A stretch of DNA of 64,000 bases from Mermis nigrescens (GCA_036768485.1 JAVLUZ010000143.1:7197531-7261530), one strand, 5' to 3'. Positions 52,901 to 64,000 are shown, counted from the stretch's first letter. Made by a program: numbers and translations. The notes: generated by a model not told the origin, from the letters alone.

Positions 52901-54697
52901 GTTGTTGCTGTGAGGGGGGACACAAATTTCGCACTCGCTGTGATAAACATATAAGAAAAAGGATGGCCAAGTATATTATAGGTAGCGCTATCGCGCTACC
53001 TATGATATTAATACCAAAGTACAATGGTCTGAGGACAAATAAACAATGAGTGTAAACTACTTTACATCACTGTTGGATGTAAACAAACGTGCCTACGTGA
53101 CGTCTCACGTTTGATTCTTTGAAAATTTCTAGACTCCAGGAAAAAATTAGGTTTCTGGAATGCTCAAAAACGAAGATAAATACATATGTAGTGTAAACTT
53201 CATGTAAACACCTAGTGTAAAGAAGATTTTGGTCAGATTCGTAATTTTGATATTGTTCCGATATTACGATTAATATTTATGAAAAAAATTAAGTCTCCAT
53301 AATGTCCTATGGGCAAACTAACAATAGGTGTAAACTACTTTACAACACTGTAGAGTGTAAACATATGCGCCAGACTGGCATATCAAATTTGGTTCCTGGT
53401 CCATTTCTAGACTTGATAATCATGTCCCTGACTCATAACCGGAGAAGCAGGCAGAAAAAACAAGACAGAAACGTATTTTAAACACCAAATTTTTGACAAT
53501 TTGCTTTGACATGCACCCGATATAAAGCACTTTATCTTTATTCTATTTGACTTATCCCGACTTCTGGACGGAGAAAGTGGCGAACAAAAAACGCAACAAA
53601 AACGTATTTTCCATCATTTAGAACACTGTAAACTTTAAAATTCCGTACCGAACTCCCCATTGAGTTTAAAGAAATTCGGTTTGGTACAATTTGTAGCTTT
53701 TAAATCGTAGTACATTCCTGTGTGCCAAAATTCTGTTGCAAAAATTATTTGGTATGATTTATTAATCAAACTTCGGAAAAAACGTGTTTTTTCGCCCATT
53801 TTTTACCTCTGATTTTAAACTTTACACCCCCATAAATAACTCAATATTGCGTTTTTTTAAATCCGGTTTGCTGCGATGTGTAGCCCCTGAGAGGCACTTT
53901 ATTAATGCTGTCTTCAATTTGCACTGACTCATAAGCGGAAAGATTTGGCAGAGAAATCTTACTTAAAATCCGTTTTTTACACCATCCACTAGAGTGTAAA
54001 CTTTAAACCCCATGATCTAACTCACCATAGAGCATATAAGACTTTGCTTATATGCAGAATGTAGCCCTTGATCCGCTCTACATTTCTGTCAGAAAACATT
54101 TTAAAAAACTCACATCCGGAGTTAGTATCAGACATAGACAGGTTGAAAACTCGACCAAAAAGTGTTTTTTCACCCCCAGATTTTCGCACTCTTTACACTG
54201 CCATTCGAAAACTAATGCGAATTTCAAAAAACAAAAAAATACTGTTCCGAAAAATCCATCCCTCTATAATCCTATGCTGTTTAATTGTTCGAGTCATCAA
54301 TACTCAGTTGTCCACTTGCCGTGACAAAAAGGTCTCAAAAGTTGTCCTATGTTATAACGTTACACAAAAACTTTACACCTTCTTTACACAATCAGTTTTG
54401 AGTTTCAAGAAAAACAAAAAAACACGGGCAGCGAATTTTTTTATTATCATTCTTTTAAAAAAAATTGCACCTTCCATAAGTGTTCCGTTATTTAGCTGTA
54501 GGGGGTGCATAGGTGTTAGGGGTGCCCAAGTATATTATAGGTACGCGCTAACGCGCTACCTAAGATTACGGTGTTAATTTTTAACTGCACAAATTGGCTT
54601 CTTCAATTAAGCTCTAATAGTGGTTGATTGCTTAGAACTTTTCTTTTTGATGTTCAAAGTTCTTAGCTTACCATGCAGCGCATCTAACAAACAGCTT
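49918..54697 (-). repeat. Right arm of the large inverted repeat
   Basis: The reverse complement of the left arm. 49918-50040 pairs with 46380-46502, 51174-51410 with 45497-45720, the tRNA-like 51909-51990 with 44987-45065, and 54541-54697 with 42823-42920. It is longer than the left arm because segments such as 51170-51850 recur at about 53550-54230. Additional unpaired sequence lies at 50210-50860. GTGTAAA / TTTACAC pairs are dense throughout. GGTAGCGC hairpins lie at 52981 and 54541. Confidence 0.8.
51909..51990 (-). ncRNA. tRNA-like sequence with near-perfect A and B boxes, right arm
   Basis: On the reverse strand TGGCGCAGTGG (51982-51972) is a full A-box match and GGTTCGAATCT (51927-51917) matches the B box at 10 of 11. 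The span between them is about 11 nt longer than in a standard tRNA, as in a type with long variable arm or an intron. The acceptor stem does not close by eye. Likely a tRNA-derived SINE head or pseudogene. Confidence 0.65.
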
Positions 54698-55206
54698 TAA
54701 TAAGATAACGCGGGAAATATTGTGCTACAGTAATAAGTCATAAAGCGAAAATGGGCCGTTTGGAATGGAACAGACTATAGGTTAAAAAGCAGACTATAGC
54801 TGCAGTTCTTGAAAAGTTAAAAGTAAATACAACAGTGTTCTTAAATGACAAGGGGTGCATTATTTTCTACAGTACTTATGTATATTGACTTATAGGAAGA
54901 CCTATTTTATAACTTGTCGCTTTAGTTTAAACGCCTTTTGTAGTCGAATTACGTCGATCGAAAATATATATGCTATTCACTAAGATGTGAAACGAATTAT
55001 AAGCTAAATTAATGTCTCACTTTTCTGCTTCGATCACAGGATATTGAATAATGGCTTGATATAAAATTAATTAAGTAACTAAGTTATTGCTGTGGCGTTA
55101 TTTAAGAAGTTTAACAATTTTACTGTCATTGAAGTGCCACGTTATTGAATATATTGATTCTGGAACTCGCGACTGCATTCGTGTGTAGCTGGTTCACATA
55201 TGTATT
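54698..55206. other. No gene recognised
   Basis: AT-rich. Contains AATGGGCCGTTTGGAATGGA and ACAGACTATAG, which also occur in inverted or direct form near 47450 and 48930, so part of it belongs to the repeats around the large inverted repeat. Confidence 0.4.
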
Positions 55207-55214
55207 AACGTAGT

Positions 55215-55606
55215 CACTGGCGTAGCCAGTGGGGGGGAAGGGGGAATTTCCCCTGGGGGAAAGTTTTACATTTTCAAAAAGTGAGCAATATGGTTGCGTG
55301 ATGCTGTTTTGCGATGAAAAATCGAAAAATTCGGTACTTCGCGCCGGTTTATTCTATTATTTGGCAGTTTCTACCGTTTTATTGGTGGAAATCAAAAAAT
55401 TAGCGCTTCGCGCGCATAAGAAGCATTTTTTCCGTCAAAAACGAAAAAATTTCTGAGAAAATTTAATTTTTAATGGCTTAAATCGTGCAGGATGATGTGA
55501 AAAGTCCAAAAAAACACGTTATTCAACGGCCCCGCGCGTTTTTATGCGTTTTTTAAATGAAATTTTTTTGAATTCCCCCCTGGCGAAAATCCTGGCTACG
55601 CCTATG
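55215..55606 (+). mobile_element. L-family TIR element with perfect TSD
   Basis: Flanked by aacgtagt (55207-55214, 55607-55614). It begins CACTGGCGTAGCCAGTGG and ends CCTGGCTACGCCTATG. The interior has TTCGCGCCGG and GCTTCGCGCG motifs. Short and non-coding. Confidence 0.92.
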
Positions 55607-55671
55607 AACGTAGTCATATTATAAGGGCGTATGTGTGTAGTCGGTAGCATCTGAGGAAAGGGGAGAAAGTT

Positions 55672-55720
55672 GCTGGCAGTCGGATTCGAAACGTGAACCT
55701 CTTGCTCTAAAGTCCAGAAC
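55672..55720 (-). ncRNA. tRNA-like 3' half (B box), truncated
   Basis: On the reverse strand TCTGGACTTTAGAGCAAGAG and GTTTCGAATCCGACTGCC form an anticodon-arm-like and T-arm-like stretch. The A-box half is replaced by the GGGCGAATTCTAGAATA start of the tandem array. A similar sequence with an A-box-like half is at 63881. Confidence 0.5.
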
Positions 55721-56023
55721 GGGCGAATTCTAGAATAGCTCCATGTTGTAGATTTCAAAAAAACAGCGTTTTTATGCGATTTCAAGCATGTATCTTTAAC
55801 AAAAAAAGTTAAAAAACCAGACGGAAAAAGCCTTTGATTGAAAAAAAAATTTTCAAAAAATTTTATTCCCTTACTTTCATTTCCGTCTGTTTTTTCAACT
55901 TTTATATTCAAAACTCCTACATGAATTCGCATTAAAACGCTATTCTCACCTTAATCAAAATTATCTTTGAGCTCAGTGCGGCTTCAGATTGGTGCCAGCG
56001 GATGATCTAAGCCTAAGAAAAAG

Positions 56024-56076
56024 ATGGGGCGAAAATTGCTTCGCTCGCTTCGCTCGCTTCGCAATTTTCGCCCCAT
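56024..56076. repeat. Perfect 16-bp-stem hairpin in unit 1
   Basis: ATGGGGCGAAAATTGC and its exact inverse are separated by a 21-base loop of TTCGCTCGC repeats. The flanks CTAAGCCTAAG and CTCAGGCTTA extend the symmetry. Confidence 0.9.
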
Positions 56077-57978
56077 TTGTCTCAGGCTTACATCATCCCC
56101 TGGCACCAATGTGAAGGCACATACTAAGCCTAAGCCTAAAATATAAATATTAGAAGAGACTTAGGAAGAAAATGACGCTAGCACCCTTATTTGTCAAAAT
56201 AGGTATACGTAATCCTTCCCTTTCTAACTAACACTAACAAAAAAGATTGATCACCGGATGGTTTACATGACCCTTATTATAATTACTGAAGTGTAAATTC
56301 TCACTCACTTTTATCTCTTGATTTCCGTGCTGATCCAGACAGTCGTACGCCTTTCAGCAGTCGCTGGATAAAATTTCGTATATCAATAGTTTCGAGCGTT
56401 CCACAAATGTGCCACGTCAAAACGAAATCTGATTTCCGTATCAATAGCCGCTGTCGAAACGGTTACTTTCAATGCTCCGCCACACCTATCAGATTTTTAA
56501 TCCAGCTCCTTCGATACTAATTGACAATCTTATACCAATTGTCAGTGTTTCGCCGAATCGTCGGATAGTTATTTAATTTCTGTAAGATTAAGGTACATTC
56601 TTAGAATGCAGCAACTGCGCAAAGCATAACCATCTTGATCACAATCCAATATACAAAATGCGTATTACACAGCAGAACGGTAGAGCGTAAACAACCGGAA
56701 TAAGCAATTCTCGCGTCCGGAACAACGTAAGTCACTCATATGATTGATAAAAAATTTGCATAGAAAAGCAACGTCGACTTCCACGTGAGCATAAGGTTAC
56801 TAATCTAAAACTATCCGTAATAAATAATTCTCGCGACCGAACAAGCGCCTACTACGTAAATCACTCATGATAATAAAAAATTTGCATGGAGAACCTACGT
56901 CGACTTCCACGGCGAGCAAAAGATTACTAATCTGACACCCTACAGTAGATAAAGAATTGTCACTCAGATGTGTTTCACAGATCACCTGTCTGTGCATTTA
57001 TCCAATGCAATAGGAACGGAGTGTTCTATCAAGGCAACAGTAAATGCGCCTAACTTACATTCTTTTATGATAGTCATCTAAACTTACATCGACCGATCGC
57101 AGTGTATTCATTTAAGTACATAATGTTCGTTCAAGCTATACATAGAAACCAATAAATGCATTGTGGATAGTTATGTAACCTAGGTCCTTTATAAACGTTC
57201 ATCGTGTGCACGTATGTTCGAATTAACCTGTTCTTCTTTAATTCATAATAGATTCATCAATTTGTCAGCATTATGGCCGTCGCCTTCGCTAGTGAACATA
57301 TTACCTATGTACCTACTTACATACATATGTACACAAGACAATTTGATCAATTATTGCGACGATTTTTGCAGTCGCCTTCCCTAAACATTGCGTACCTACA
57401 TACAAACAAACGTATGTATGCATCAGTATACATTAGATCAATCAATACGCCGTTTACAGCAGTCGCCTTCCCATGCTTTGTGCTTCTATCACTTTACAAC
57501 TTCATTCCTCAATTTCTCCCCTTCTAAATGCTTTCCGTCGATAATTTCTTTTGAATATCTTCCTTACAACTACTAATCTTTCGATAAATCCCCATTAATT
57601 TAAATTCTGTGACTTCTATCTATTCTAGAATTAAGCCTCCAGAACCATAGCCAATCGACTAACGCTGGTTAATTTCGTTGGGCGAATTCTAGAATACATC
57701 CATTTTCCAAATTTCAAAAAATAGCGTTTTTATGCGATTTCAAGCAGGTATCTTTAACACAAAAGTTGAAAAAACAGACGGAAAAGCCTTTGATTAAAAA
57801 AAAAAACTTCAAAAAATTTTATTTCGTAATTTTCATTTCCGTCTGTTTTTTCAACTTTTACATTAAACAATCCTACCTAAATTCGCATAAAATTGCTATT
57901 CTCATCCGAATCGAAATTATCTTTGGGCTCTGTGCGTTCTCAGATTTGTGTCAGGGGATGATCTAAGCCTAAGAAAAG

Positions 57979-58031
57979 ATGGGGCAAAAATTGCTCCACT
58001 CGCTTCACTCGCTTCGCAATTTTCGCCCCAT
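57979..58031. repeat. Hairpin in unit 2
   Basis: Same hairpin as 56024 with one mismatch in the left arm (GGGGCAAAAATTGC). Confidence 0.88.
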
Positions 58032-59011
58032 TTGTCTCAGGCTTAGATCATCCCCTGGCACCAATGTGAAGGCACATAACTAAGCCTAAGCCTGAAAAAT
58101 AAATATTAGAAGTGACATAGGAAGAAAATGATGCTACCACCCTTATTTGTCAAAATATACATTATCCTTCCCTTTCTAACTAACCTTAACAAACAATAAT
58201 GATCACCGGATGGTTTGCATGACTTAATTATTATAATTGCTGAAGTATTAATTCTCACTCACTTTTATATGTTGATATCCGTGCTGATCCAGACAGTCAT
58301 ACGCCTTTCAGCAGTCGCTGGATAAAATTTTGTATATCAATAGTTTTGAGCGTTCAAGAAATGTGCTACGTCAAAACGAAATCTGATTTCCATTCCACAT
58401 CAATAGCCGCTGTCAATACGGCCAATTTCAATGCTCAAATTTTTTTTCTAAATCAAATGTTTATTTGTCATCAAACGAAAAATTGGGCCAGATTTACAGT
58501 GCTCGCCATGAATGTTTACGTTTTAATATGCTCCATAGGATAATAGAGCTTGTTAAGGGATATATGTTTAACACGTCGGTCGTGCGTGGGCGGAAATAGG
58601 AACGATGTGTTAAAGATATAACCCTAACAAGATCTAGAAGCTTACTAAAGCGTAAACATTCGTGGCGAGTAGTATATAATCCGGCTCCTTTGGTACTAAT
58701 TGTAAATCTTGGGGCGAATTCTAGAATAGCTCCATGTTCCAGATTTCAAAAAAACAGCGTTTTTATGCGATTTCAAGCACGTATCTTTAACATAAAAGTT
58801 GAAAAAACAGACGGAAAAGCCTTTGATTGAAAAAAAAATTTTCAAAAAATTTCATTTCCTTACTTTCATTTCCGTCTGTTTTTTCAACTTCTTTATTCAA
58901 AACTCCTACTTGAATTCGCATTAAAACACTATTCTCACCTTAATCAAAATTATCTTTGAGCTCATTGCGGCTTCAGATTGGTGCCAGCGGATGATCTAAG
59001 CCTAAGAAAAG

Positions 59012-59064
59012 ATGGGGCAAAAATTGCTCCGCTCGCTTCGCTCGCTTCGCAATTTTCGCCCCAT
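59012..59064. repeat. Hairpin in unit 3
   Basis: Same hairpin as 56024 with the GGGGCAAAAATTGC variant in the left arm and the TCGCTTCGCTCGC loop. Confidence 0.88.
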
Positions 59065-61610
59065 TTGTCTCAGGCTTACATCATCCCCTGGCACCAATGT
59101 GAAGGCACATACTAAGCCTAAGCCTAAAAAATAAATATTAGAAGAGACTTAGGAAGAAAATGACGCTAGCACCCTTATTTGTCAAAATACGTAATCCTTC
59201 CCTTTCTAACTAACACTAACAAAAAAGATTGATCACCAGATGGTTTACATGACCATTATTATAATTACTGAAGTGTAAATTCTCACTCACTTTTATCTCT
59301 TGATTTCCGTGCTGATCCAGACAGTCGTACGCCTTTCAGCAGTCGCTGGATAAAATTTCGTATATCAATAGTTTCGAGCGTTTGATTAATGTGCCACGTC
59401 GAAACGAAATCTGATGATAAAAATTCGTATATCAACAGTTTCGAGCGTTCCACAAATGTGCCACGTCAAAACGAAATCTGATTTCCGTATCAATAGCCGC
59501 TGTCGAAACGGTTAATTTCAATGCTCCGCCAAACCTATCAGATTTTTAATCCGGCTCCTTCGATACTAACTAATTGACAATCTTATACCAATTGTCAGTG
59601 TTTCGCCGAATCGTCGGATAGCTATTTAATTTCTGTAAGATTAAGGTACATTCTTAGAACGCAGCAACTGCGCAAAGCATAACAATCTTGATCACAATCC
59701 AATATACAAAATGCGTATTACACAGCAGCACGGTAGAGCGTAAACAACCGGAATAAGCAATTCTCGCGTCCGGAACAACGTAAATCACTCATATGATTGA
59801 TAAAAAATTTGCATAGAAAAGCAACGTCGACTTCCACGTGAGCATAAGGTTACTAACCTAAAACTATCCGTAATAAATAATTCTCGCGACCAAACAAGCG
59901 CCTACTACGTAAATCACTCATGATAATAAAAAATTTGCATAGAGAACCTACGTCGACTTCCACGGCGAGCAAAAGATTACTAATCTGACACCCTACAGTA
60001 GATAAAGAATTGTCACTCAGATGTGTTTCACAGATCACCTGTCTGTGCATTTATCCAATGCAATAGGAACGGAGTGTTCTATCAAGGCAACAGTAAATGC
60101 GCCTAACTTACATTCTTTTATGATAGTCATCTAAACTTACATCGACCGATCGCAGTGTATTCATTTAAGTACATAATGTTCGTTCAAGCTATACATAGAA
60201 ACCAATAAATGCATTGTGGATAGTTATGTAACCTAGGTCCTTTATAAACGTTCATCGTGTGCACGTATGTTCGAATTAACCTGTTCTTCTTTAATTCATA
60301 ATAGATTCATCAATTTGTCAGCATTATGGCCGTCGCCTTCGCTAGTGAACATATTACCTATGTACCTACTTACATACATATGTACACAAGACAATTTGAT
60401 CAATTATTGCGACGATTTTTGCAGTCGCCTTCCCTAAACATTGCGTACCTACATACAAACAAACGTATGTATGCATCAGTATACATTAGATCAATCAATA
60501 CGCCGTTTACAGCAGTCGCCTTCCCATGCTTTGTGCTTCTATCACTTTACAACTTCATTCCTCAATTTCTCCCCTTCTAAATGCTTTCCGTCGATAATTT
60601 CTTTTGAATATCTTCCTTACAACTACTAATCTTTCGATAAATCCCAATTAATTTAAATTCTGTGACTTCTATCTATTCTAGAATTAAGCCAAATCTTGTA
60701 CCAACTGTAAGAGTTTTGCTGAATCGTCGGATAGTTCTTTAATTTCTCTATGATTAAGGAACATGCTTAGAAGGCAGCAACAGCACAGAGCATAAACAGC
60801 CTTGATAAACAATTCAATATACAAGATGCGTATTACACAGCAGCACGGCAGAGCGTAAACAACCGGAATAAGCAATTCTAGCATTTGGAACAAACACCTA
60901 TACATAAATCACTCATGATTGAAACAAAATTTGCATAGAAAAGCAACGTCGACTTCCATGTGTGCATAAGGTTACTAATCTAACACCAACTAGAATAAGC
61001 AATTCTAGCGTCCGAACAAACACCTAGTGCATAAATCACTCATCATTAAAAAAAATTTGCATAGAGAAGCCATGTCGACTGCCACGTGAGCAAAAGATTA
61101 CTAATCTAACACCCTACAGTACATAAAGAACCACAGATCACCTGCCTGTGATGATAAGCACACCTTTTATCCAACACATTAGGAACGGAATGTTTTATCT
61201 AGGCAACAGTAAATGCTCCTAACTTTCATTCTGTTATAATACAGTCATGTAAACTTACATCGACCGATTGCAGTGTATTCCATGCAATTTGCTTTGTGTC
61301 GCGTTCCTAATTTAAGTACATAATGTTCGTTCAAGCTATACATAGAAACCAATAAATGCATTGTGGATAGTTATCAGCGTACTTCATAAATGTTCAACGT
61401 GAGCACACATGTATGAATAAACTTGTTGTCCTTTCCTTCATAATAGAAACATCAATCGTCAGCATTATCGCCGTCGCCTTTGCTAAAGAATGTACCTATT
61501 ACCTACGTATGTACCTACTTACATATGCATGCACTTACATACAATTAGATCAATCATTGCGACGATTTTCACAGTCGCCTTCCCTAAACAATGCGTACCT
61601 ACTAGGGATG

Positions 61611-61793
61611 TTCCGGTTCCAGGTTTTTCAAAAAAATCGGTTCCGGTTCCGGTTCTTGGAAAACAAGAATTTCGGTTCCGGTCCCGGTTCTGGTTCTTGC
61701 ATAAGTTGGAACTGTCGGTTCCGGTTCCGGTTCCGGTTCCGGTTCTTCAACTAGAGAACTGTCGGTTCCGGTTCCGGTTCTCGGTTCCTGTGT
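61611..61793 (+). repeat. GGTTCC array, left
   Basis: Many copies of CGGTTC, often as GGTTCCGGTTCC, over about 180 bp. It gives spurious open frames rich in Arg-Phe or Val-Pro. Confidence 0.88.
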
Positions 61794-61973
61794 TAAAGTA
61801 TGTACGCTCTTGATAGCCTGACTTCATCGGAAGATATGACGATGTAATCGAAAGATAAATTATTCAGGAAGTCATTTCAATCTGGCAACTGCACGTTCAA
61901 ATAAGTTTTACGTCTAGTTGACAATTTACTTATAAATCACTGAATATTATCTATGTATGTGTTTCTTAATTAG

Positions 61974-62863
61974 AGGCTTATACGAAATTGAAATGCTTAA
62001 TTCATGACAAAGATCTACTGCAATGGTGGAAAGAGAAGTCAAAGAATTTGCCGATTCTCGCGTTTATAGCTAAGCAGTATCTTGCAGCCAGTGGCGGATC
62101 TAGGATTTTCCTAAGGGAGCAGTATCCCAACTTTTCCAAAAACAGTTAAAAATAGGTCCAAAAATTTGCCTTAACGCGCGAAACAGCGTTTTTTTCGGCG
62201 TTTTACAATGTACATTGAATCACTTTTGACGCAATATTTTTCTTAAAATTTTAAAATTTTCGACAATTTTGTGCTAAAAATCACTAAAATTCTTTGACTT
62301 TATCAGAATTCTGGCGCAAAGCAGTTTTTTGTACAAGGTCCGTTTGACATGTACAAAGATGATCCCAAAAGTCTTTGTATATTTGTACACACAAATTTTT
62401 GGGTACGACGGATAGACGTCTAGAAGCATGATTTACAGCTTGATTTACTGTATTTATAGCATTTGATGCAAAACATCGAAATTTTTAATTGAAAATAGAA
62501 GAAAACTATGCAAAAATAGCTGTTTCTGCTGCTAAAATTGTTTTGGAACCTACATGAACAGAAAATGGCTTCCAGGTGGCCAAGAAAGTAAATAAATGTC
62601 ATTAATAAATATCATCCGGCGCGTAACGCCGAAAAAATTTGAGAAATTATGGTCACTGAAGGCCAAAAAATAATTGCAAATTGTATATCCATTGTTTATC
62701 TCGCCAAATATTTTTAAATGGGGAGGGCGGCCCCCCCGCCCCCTTAGATTCGCCCCTGCTTGCAGCGCCAGCTACAAGCGTTCCATCCGAACAGCTGTTT
62801 GGTTGTGCTGGAATCATTTACGACCCTCTCAGAAACAGGCTACATGGCGAAAAAGCAGAATGA
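61974..62863 (+). pseudogene. hAT transposase last exon, split by an E-family MITE
   Basis: After the acceptor ttcttaattag the frame reads AYTKLKCLIHDKDLLQWWKE then KSKNLPILAFIAKQYLAA up to 62088. It resumes at 62767 as PATSVPSEQLFGCAGIIYDP and LRNRLHGEKAE, then a stop at 62861. Joined, this is the hAT dimerisation domain (L-x-WW...LAxxYLAxPATSVPSExxF). The frame is restored exactly when the insert and one copy of cttgcagc are ignored. The usual ending after GEKAE is missing, and SERxFS reads SEQLFG. Upstream exons are not found. The gene was probably already decaying before or soon after the MITE entered. Confidence 0.88.
62089..62758 (-). mobile_element. E-family MITE inserted in a hAT transposase exon
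   Basis: Flanked by cttgcagc (62081-62088, 62759-62766). It begins CAGTGGCGGATCTAGG and ends CTTAGATTCGCCCCTG. It is in reverse orientation relative to 25623-27438. It contains part of an A-family terminus (about 62325-62405). Confidence 0.92.
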
Positions 62864-63026
62864 CTATAATCTTTAAAATATAATCTACCCGGAACAATAC
62901 TAAGTTTTAGTATGTAAACTTTTGGGTAATAAAAGATTGAAGTGCTGCTTCATGTCTTCACTAAATTTTATGAAGTTCGATTTTTAACTCTAATTTTAAA
63001 AAACCGAGAACTGACTCCAAAAAGAT

Positions 63027-63170
63027 CGGTTCCGGTTCCCGTTCCAGTTCTTAGAAAATCAAAAAATCGGTTCCGGTTCTGGTTCTTAGAATATCAAAAA
63101 ATCGGTTCTCGGTTCCAGTTCTGGTTCCAAAAAATGGTCGGTTCCAGTCAGTTCCGGTTCCGGTTCCGGT
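63027..63170 (+). repeat. GGTTCC array, right
   Basis: CGGTTCCGGTTC-type repeats interrupted by AGAAAATCAAAAAAT spacers, same orientation as 61611-61793. Confidence 0.85.
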
Positions 63171-63248
63171 ATTAGCCTCTTCTCGACCTAAGTATTTGAA
63201 GATTTAAACAGTGGAATGCAGAATCACATGTAGATACACAATTTACGT

Positions 63249-63391
63249 CGACCTAAGCATCTATACATCGACCTAAGCATCTATACATTGATCTTAGCAT
63301 CTATACATCGACCTAAGCATCTATACATCGACCTAAGCATCTATACATCGATCTAACCATCTATACATCGACCTAAGCATCTATACATCAA
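63249..63391 (+). repeat. 20-bp minisatellite, about seven copies
   Basis: The unit CGACCTAAGCATCTATACAT repeats head to tail with a few substitutions (for example TTGATCTTAGC, CGATCTAACC). There are no unique spacers. Confidence 0.95.
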
Positions 63392-63880
63392 CCAGAGCGG
63401 GAGCGACCTTGACCTAAGCAGCTTTAAACACCTTTTCAGATATACTAAGCCTAAGCCTTACTACATATAATAGAAGCAAAAACTTAGATTTTCGTATATC
63501 TTATCAAGTAAAACCGGAAAAAAACAAGCAAAATATATGCAAATTTTTTAAACTTCCTTTAAAATTTCAAATAGCTTTCCGCGTCTTTTTTCTTTTTTCT
63601 CCTTCATTGCAATACTTTCTTCCGTAATTTCAGTCCAGATTATTTATTTCTGACAAATGTGTAAGTCCTTGGATCAAGCCGTTTAACCGTCTCAACACTC
63701 AAATCGAGAGTTGCCTGCAACTTTGCAAGTATGGCTCAGATTTTCACCAAATTTTTTTTCGTGCTTCAATTTATCATGTTCTTGGCGAAAAATTTTTGGC
63801 ATTCCGTATTCGTTTTGCTCCTTTTCTAAAAGTACCATATTCTTAACTTTAGTCGCGTTCTTTATCGAAATGAATCAGTG
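63392..63880. other. No gene recognised
   Basis: AT-rich, with CTAAGCCTAAGCCTTA near 63445, a phrase shared with the tandem-array units. Nothing coding that I can support. Confidence 0.4.
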
Positions 63881-63945
63881 TTAGTCGGTTGGTTAAGGTT
63901 CTGGGCTTCGAAGCAAGAGGCCCACGTTTTGCATCTGATTGGTTT
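63881..63945 (+). ncRNA. tRNA-like relic
   Basis: TTAGTCGGTTGGTTAAGG resembles a D arm with A box. TTCTGGGCTTCGAAGCAAGA and GGCCCACGTTTTGCATC follow in anticodon-arm and T-arm positions. The B box is degraded. Related to the truncated copy at 55672. Confidence 0.45.
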
Positions 63946-63987
63946 TGCATCGTTTTGCATCTGATTGGTTTTGCATCGTTTTGCATC
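63931..63987 (+). repeat. Short tandem repeat at window end
   Basis: CGTTTTGCATCTGATTGGTT followed by TTGCATCGTTTTGCATC-type repeats, about 26-bp period, two to three copies. Confidence 0.85.
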
Positions 63988-64000
63988 TTTACAATATGAC

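Larger units (their letters stand above)
55721..61606 (+). repeat. Tandem array of ~1-2-kb units
   Basis: Unit 1 (55721-57679) and unit 3 (58712-60688) are nearly identical over most of their length, for example 56640-57636 against 59693-60688. Unit 2 (57680-58711) is a shortened version. Unit 4 (60689-61606) is a diverged partial copy cut by the hAT end at 61607. Units begin GGGCGAATTCTAGAATA followed by a segment with a CAGACGGAAAAGCC stem. The frames at 57273 and 60326 (84 codons each) are identical and without motifs. I take the array as non-coding. Confidence 0.88.
61607..63175 (+). mobile_element. hAT element remnant with GGTTCC-rich ends
   Basis: It starts TAGGGATGTTCCGGTTCC, a typical hAT terminus followed by subterminal GGTTCC repeats. 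It contains a broken last transposase exon. The right GGTTCC array (63027-63170) is in the same orientation as the left one, not inverted, and no matching right terminus is seen, so the element is truncated or rearranged. Confidence 0.72.

Noticed and set aside
56100..56150. CTAAGCCTAAGCCTAAA as interstitial telomere repeat
   Set aside because: Only two or three imperfect hexamers per array unit, not a run of insect-type CCTAA repeats.
61490..61813. Open frames rich in Arg-Phe or Val-Pro
   Set aside because: Product of the GGTTCC array.
63249..63391. Regular 20-bp repeats resembling a CRISPR array
   Set aside because: Units are head to tail with no unique spacers, in a eukaryotic window. 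It is a minisatellite.

Overview
The window is eukaryotic and AT-rich, and probably comes from an arthropod. The evidence is one spliced nuclear gene with canonical GT..AG introns and a very high load of hAT-type DNA transposons and MITEs. No prokaryotic operons, ribosome-binding sites or CRISPR arrays are visible. I cannot name the species.

The only host gene I recognise is PUS1 (tRNA pseudouridine synthase, TruA family) on the + strand. Nine exons can be read between 4078 and 24339. All splice phases agree except for one missing base inside exon 8. The introns have been inflated by transposons; intron 7 alone is about 7.6 kb. I could not place the C-terminal exon with confidence.

Layout. 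1-4000: hAT-like elements. 4078-24339: PUS1 exons, with introns carrying a decayed non-LTR retrotransposon (5927-6936), a foldback MITE (7138-7636) and many short TIR elements, including a hAT (18260-20800) that contains a second element containing a third. 24419-30530: deeply nested elements (24881-28098) and rearranged hAT pieces. 30533-36684: a near-complete 6.15-kb hAT element whose ~680-residue transposase is spread over eight exons on the - strand. 36832-41731: more MITEs, including a triple nest that reuses one 8-bp target. 42823-54697: a large imperfect inverted repeat with tRNA-like sequences in its arms, many GTGTAAA/TTTACAC pairs and two 0.8-kb long-TIR elements near its centre. 55215-61606: a TIR element and a tandem array of ~1-2 kb units carrying a strong hairpin. 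61607-63175: a hAT remnant whose last transposase exon is split by a MITE. The window ends in a 20-bp minisatellite and a tRNA-like relic.

Most elements were bounded from the sequence itself by finding 8-bp target-site duplications (TSDs) next to inverted ends that mostly begin CA and end TG. The letters A, B, C and so on are my own labels for repeat families inside this window.
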